Below, one piece after another: positions 61,864 to 64,000 of a stretch of DNA of 64,000 bases (position 1 is its first letter; every line of letters begins with the position of its first letter). Both the position numbers and the translations under genes were made by a program. The notes under the pieces were generated by a model, which saw only the letters and a program-made list of their open reading frames with translations, did no database searches and was not told the DNA's origin. This DNA is from an uncultured Bacteroidales bacterium (GTDB lineage Bacteria; Bacteroidota; Bacteroidia; Bacteroidales; FEN-979), in assembly GCA_903875045.1 (NCBI GenBank), contig CAIQUS010000084.1, forward strand, positions 1 to 64,000, read 5' to 3'.

Positions 61864-64000
61864 CTAAATCCATTTTACAAGGTTAAAATCCTGACGATGA
61901 GGCAACAGTGGGCTTTTGGGAAACAACCGGAATACATAGTCATAAACGCCAGCCTGGTTGATCGGGATATCGCATGAAAATGCAACAATATTCTTCTCAG
62001 ACCTCATCAGGGTCATTTCCTCTTTGAAACTCGGTTCTTTTACTTCATCATTAATTTTTTTGCCAAAGAGCACTTCAATACCAATATCGGTTCCTGATAA
62101 TTCATTCAGGTCGAGAATGATCTCCGCTTTAAAAGATTCGCCGAGTGATAATGGTTTCACATTTGGATCAGGGGTTTTCACAGAAACGACCTGGATGCTC
62201 TCCCACCCTCTCAGGACTTTACGTTTCCAATTGGCAATATGCCTCGCCATCTCGTAATTTTTGCCTGCCATGATCCGCGAGCGCTTGAATAACGGATTGT
62301 AATATTGGCGAATGTAATCATCCAACTGCCGTTTCATGGTAAAGTGGGGAGCGATATCTGAAATGGTGTTTTTAATATAGGAGACCCATTTTACAGGTAT
62401 ATTCTTCTCATTGACATCATAATATATGGGAATAATCTCCTCTTCAAGAATGGAATAAATGGTTTCAGCATCCAATTCATCCTGGAATTGGTGGTTATCG
62501 TATGTAGCTTCCTCTTTGAGTGCCCAGCCGGCATTTGGCCGGTAGCCTTCGGCCCACCATCCATCCAGAACGCTAAAGTTTACGACACCATTCATCACGG
62601 CTTTTTCGCCACTTGTTCCGGAAGCCTCCAATGGCCGGGTTGGTGTATTCAACCAGATATCTACTCCTTTGATCAGGTATTTGGCAACTTCCATGTCATA
62701 ATTTTCAAAAAAGAAAATTTTTCCAACGAATTCCGGGACATGTGAAATTTCATAAATCCGTTTGATCAGGTCCTGGCCGGCTTTGTCATTCGGGTGTGCT
62801 TTGCCGGCAAACATAAACTGAACAGGCTTTTCTTTATTATTCACGATCCGTGAAAGCCTGTCGAGGTTGCTGAAAAGAAGATGGGCTCTTTTATAGGTTG
62901 CAAATCTTCTGGCAAATCCGATGGTGAGCGCTTTGGGATTCACAGCCTCCTTGATTTTGAAAATCAGTTTTGGATTCTCGTGGCGGCGGGTCATGTCGGC
63001 ATAAAGATGTTGCAAAAGGTATTCGGTCATCTGGTCCTTTTGTTTAAGCTTCATGGTCCAGATGGTTTCATCACTCACATTATGAATATTCTTCCAATAA
63101 TGAGGGTTTGACTGATCGCTGAAGAATCCGTCACCAAATTCCTTGCTGTATAATTGCTGCCACGATTTCGCAGTCCATGTGGGTAAATGAACTCCATTGG
63201 TAACATAGCCGATATGCAGTTCATCGGGATAATAACCCTGATAAAGCTTCACCATCATTTCACGTGTTACCCTTCCGTGTATTTTACTTACACCATTGAT
63301 CTCCTGCGATAATTTTGCGGCAAGCACGCTCATGGAGAACTTTTCATTTACATCATATTCTACCATTCTCCCCAGGTTCATAAATTGCTCCCATTTGAGG
63401 TTCATGTGGTCAGGATAATGGGACAAATACCTGCGGATCAGATCCTCCGGAAAGGTATCATGTCCTGCCGGCACAGGTGTATGAGTGGTGAACAGCGTGG
63501 AAGAGCGAACCATTTCCATAGCTTGGGGGAATGTAAGCTTCTCGTTCTGAATAAGTTTTCTTAAACGTTCCAATCCGATAAAGGCAGAATGTCCTTCATT
63601 GCTGTGGTATACATCAGGATGGAGCCCCATGGCATCCAGCATGCGGATCCCGCAGATTCCAAGCAGTAATTCCTGACGAAGCCGGTTTTCAAGATCCCCT
63701 CCGTACAACTGGTGCGTGATGCTGCGGTCGGCTTCTTCATTTTCATCAATATCGGTATCCATCAGGAAAAGCGGAACACGACCTACATCACATCTCCAGA
63801 CTTTCGCATACATGGTACGTCCGGGCAAAGCGAAAGAGATCTTCAACAAGTTGCCATTATCGTCGCGAATGGGAATCAATGGCAAATGGGTGAATTTTTG
63901 AGGTGTATATATGGCGATCTGGTCACCGAATATGGATAAACTTTGTGTAAAGTAACCATAACGGTATAAAAGTCCGACACCTACGATGTTATAATTTGAG
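61864..64000 (-). CDS. glgP: Alpha-glucan (glycogen) phosphorylase, 5'-truncated by window edge
   Basis: The C-terminal 711 residues of an alpha-glucan phosphorylase, which releases glucose 1-phosphate from glycogen or maltodextrin. The frame stays open to base 64000 on the minus strand, and the extra upstream part reads VGVGLLYRYGYF, the family's glycine-rich region, so the gene begins outside the window (family members are often about 850 residues). Visible motifs are HSNEGHSAFIGLERL, TTHTPVPAGHDTF and the PLP-lysine region PLEASGTSGEKAVMNG. The last 90 residues are a beta domain seen in Bacteroidota members. It implies storage glycogen turnover. Confidence 0.93.
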   Translation of the reverse strand, partial: SNYNIVGVGLLYRYGYFTQSLSIFGDQIAIYTPQKFTHLPLIPIRDDNGNLLKISFALPGRTMYAKVWRCDVGRVPLFLMDTDIDENEEADRSITHQLYGGDLENRLRQELLLGICGIRMLDAMGLHPDVYHSNEGHSAFIGLERLRKLIQNEKLTFPQAMEMVRSSTLFTTHTPVPAGHDTFPEDLIRRYLSHYPDHMNLKWEQFMNLGRMVEYDVNEKFSMSVLAAKLSQEINGVSKIHGRVTREMMVKLYQGYYPDELHIGYVTNGVHLPTWTAKSWQQLYSKEFGDGFFSDQSNPHYWKNIHNVSDETIWTMKLKQKDQMTEYLLQHLYADMTRRHENPKLIFKIKEAVNPKALTIGFARRFATYKRAHLLFSNLDRLSRIVNNKEKPVQFMFAGKAHPNDKAGQDLIKRIYEISHVPEFVGKIFFFENYDMEVAKYLIKGVDIWLNTPTRPLEASGTSGEKAVMNGVVNFSVLDGWWAEGYRPNAGWALKEEATYDNHQFQDELDAETIYSILEEEIIPIYYDVNEKNIPVKWVSYIKNTISDIAPHFTMKRQLDDYIRQYYNPLFKRSRIMAGKNYEMARHIANWKRKVLRGWESIQVVSVKTPDPNVKPLSLGESFKAEIILDLNELSGTDIGIEVLFGKKINDEVKEPSFKEEMTLMRSEKNIVAFSCDIPINQAGVYDYVFRLFPKSPLLPHRQDFNLVKWI

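Overview
The window looks like a chromosomal segment of an anaerobic, hydrogen-metabolising member of the Bacteroidota, most likely order Bacteroidales. The signs are the gene order bamD-rpoZ-coaBC-porD-recN, secreted peptidases with type IX secretion (T9SS) C-terminal sorting domains, a Bacteroides-type serine palmitoyltransferase-like gene, type-B ribosomal protein L31, an alternative GlmU-like protein, and promoters of the Bacteroidota form TTTG-N19/20-TAnnTTTG. No rRNA, tRNA, CRISPR array or prophage was found. Species cannot be named from the sequence alone.

Region 1 (1-14820) is a hydrogen-metabolism and hydrogen-sensing island. It holds the 3' part of one [FeFe]-hydrogenase with a NuoE-like partner, a small AbiEii-type toxin-antitoxin-like pair, a SpoIIE/PP2C phosphatase next to a PAS-containing sensory hydrogenase (both minus strand), and, divergently, a complete NuoE-NuoF-HydA set that resembles an electron-bifurcating NADH/ferredoxin hydrogenase. 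A second sensory hydrogenase follows, fused directly to a histidine kinase, then a stand-alone receiver, a receiver-histidine kinase hybrid, and the NADH-sensing repressor Rex. A near-consensus Rex operator lies in the divergent promoter region of the hydrogenase operon. Both sensory hydrogenases lack the proton-relay cysteine of catalytic enzymes. The likely logic is that H2 and NADH levels are both read to adjust hydrogenase expression or activity. This is the most interesting system in the window.

Region 2 (14831-20554) holds housekeeping genes (ribF, an MBL-fold hydrolase, trmD, an SRPBCC/GyrI-like protein), an IS200-like/RAYT tyrosine transposase embedded in two arrays of short palindromic repeats, and an NAD-dependent epimerase.

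Region 3 (20622-33694) contains the recN/porD/coaBC/rpoZ/bamD block (minus), a serine palmitoyltransferase-like gene with a tightly linked membrane protein, a T9SS-secreted M14 carboxypeptidase, dapA with a small partner, a second MBL-fold paralogue, and an oligopeptide-binding lipoprotein.

Region 4 (33767-53241) contains tandem M1 metallopeptidases with T9SS tails, lon, a GlmU-like gene, rpmE, a LuxC-like acyl-CoA reductase, the serine-biosynthesis cluster serC-serA-DUF1015 with an inserted four-helix-bundle gene, an LTA-synthase-like phosphotransferase, a YggS-type PLP protein, a DUF3298 protein, prmC and an IMPACT-family protein.

Region 5 (53242-64000) begins with an AT-rich stretch and dnaA (candidate origin neighbourhood, weakly supported). 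It continues with a low-molecular-weight phosphatase, a threonine dehydratase-like enzyme, an RsmI-like methyltransferase, an ABC exporter, a VWA membrane protein, fabG, and an alpha-glucan phosphorylase that runs off the right edge.
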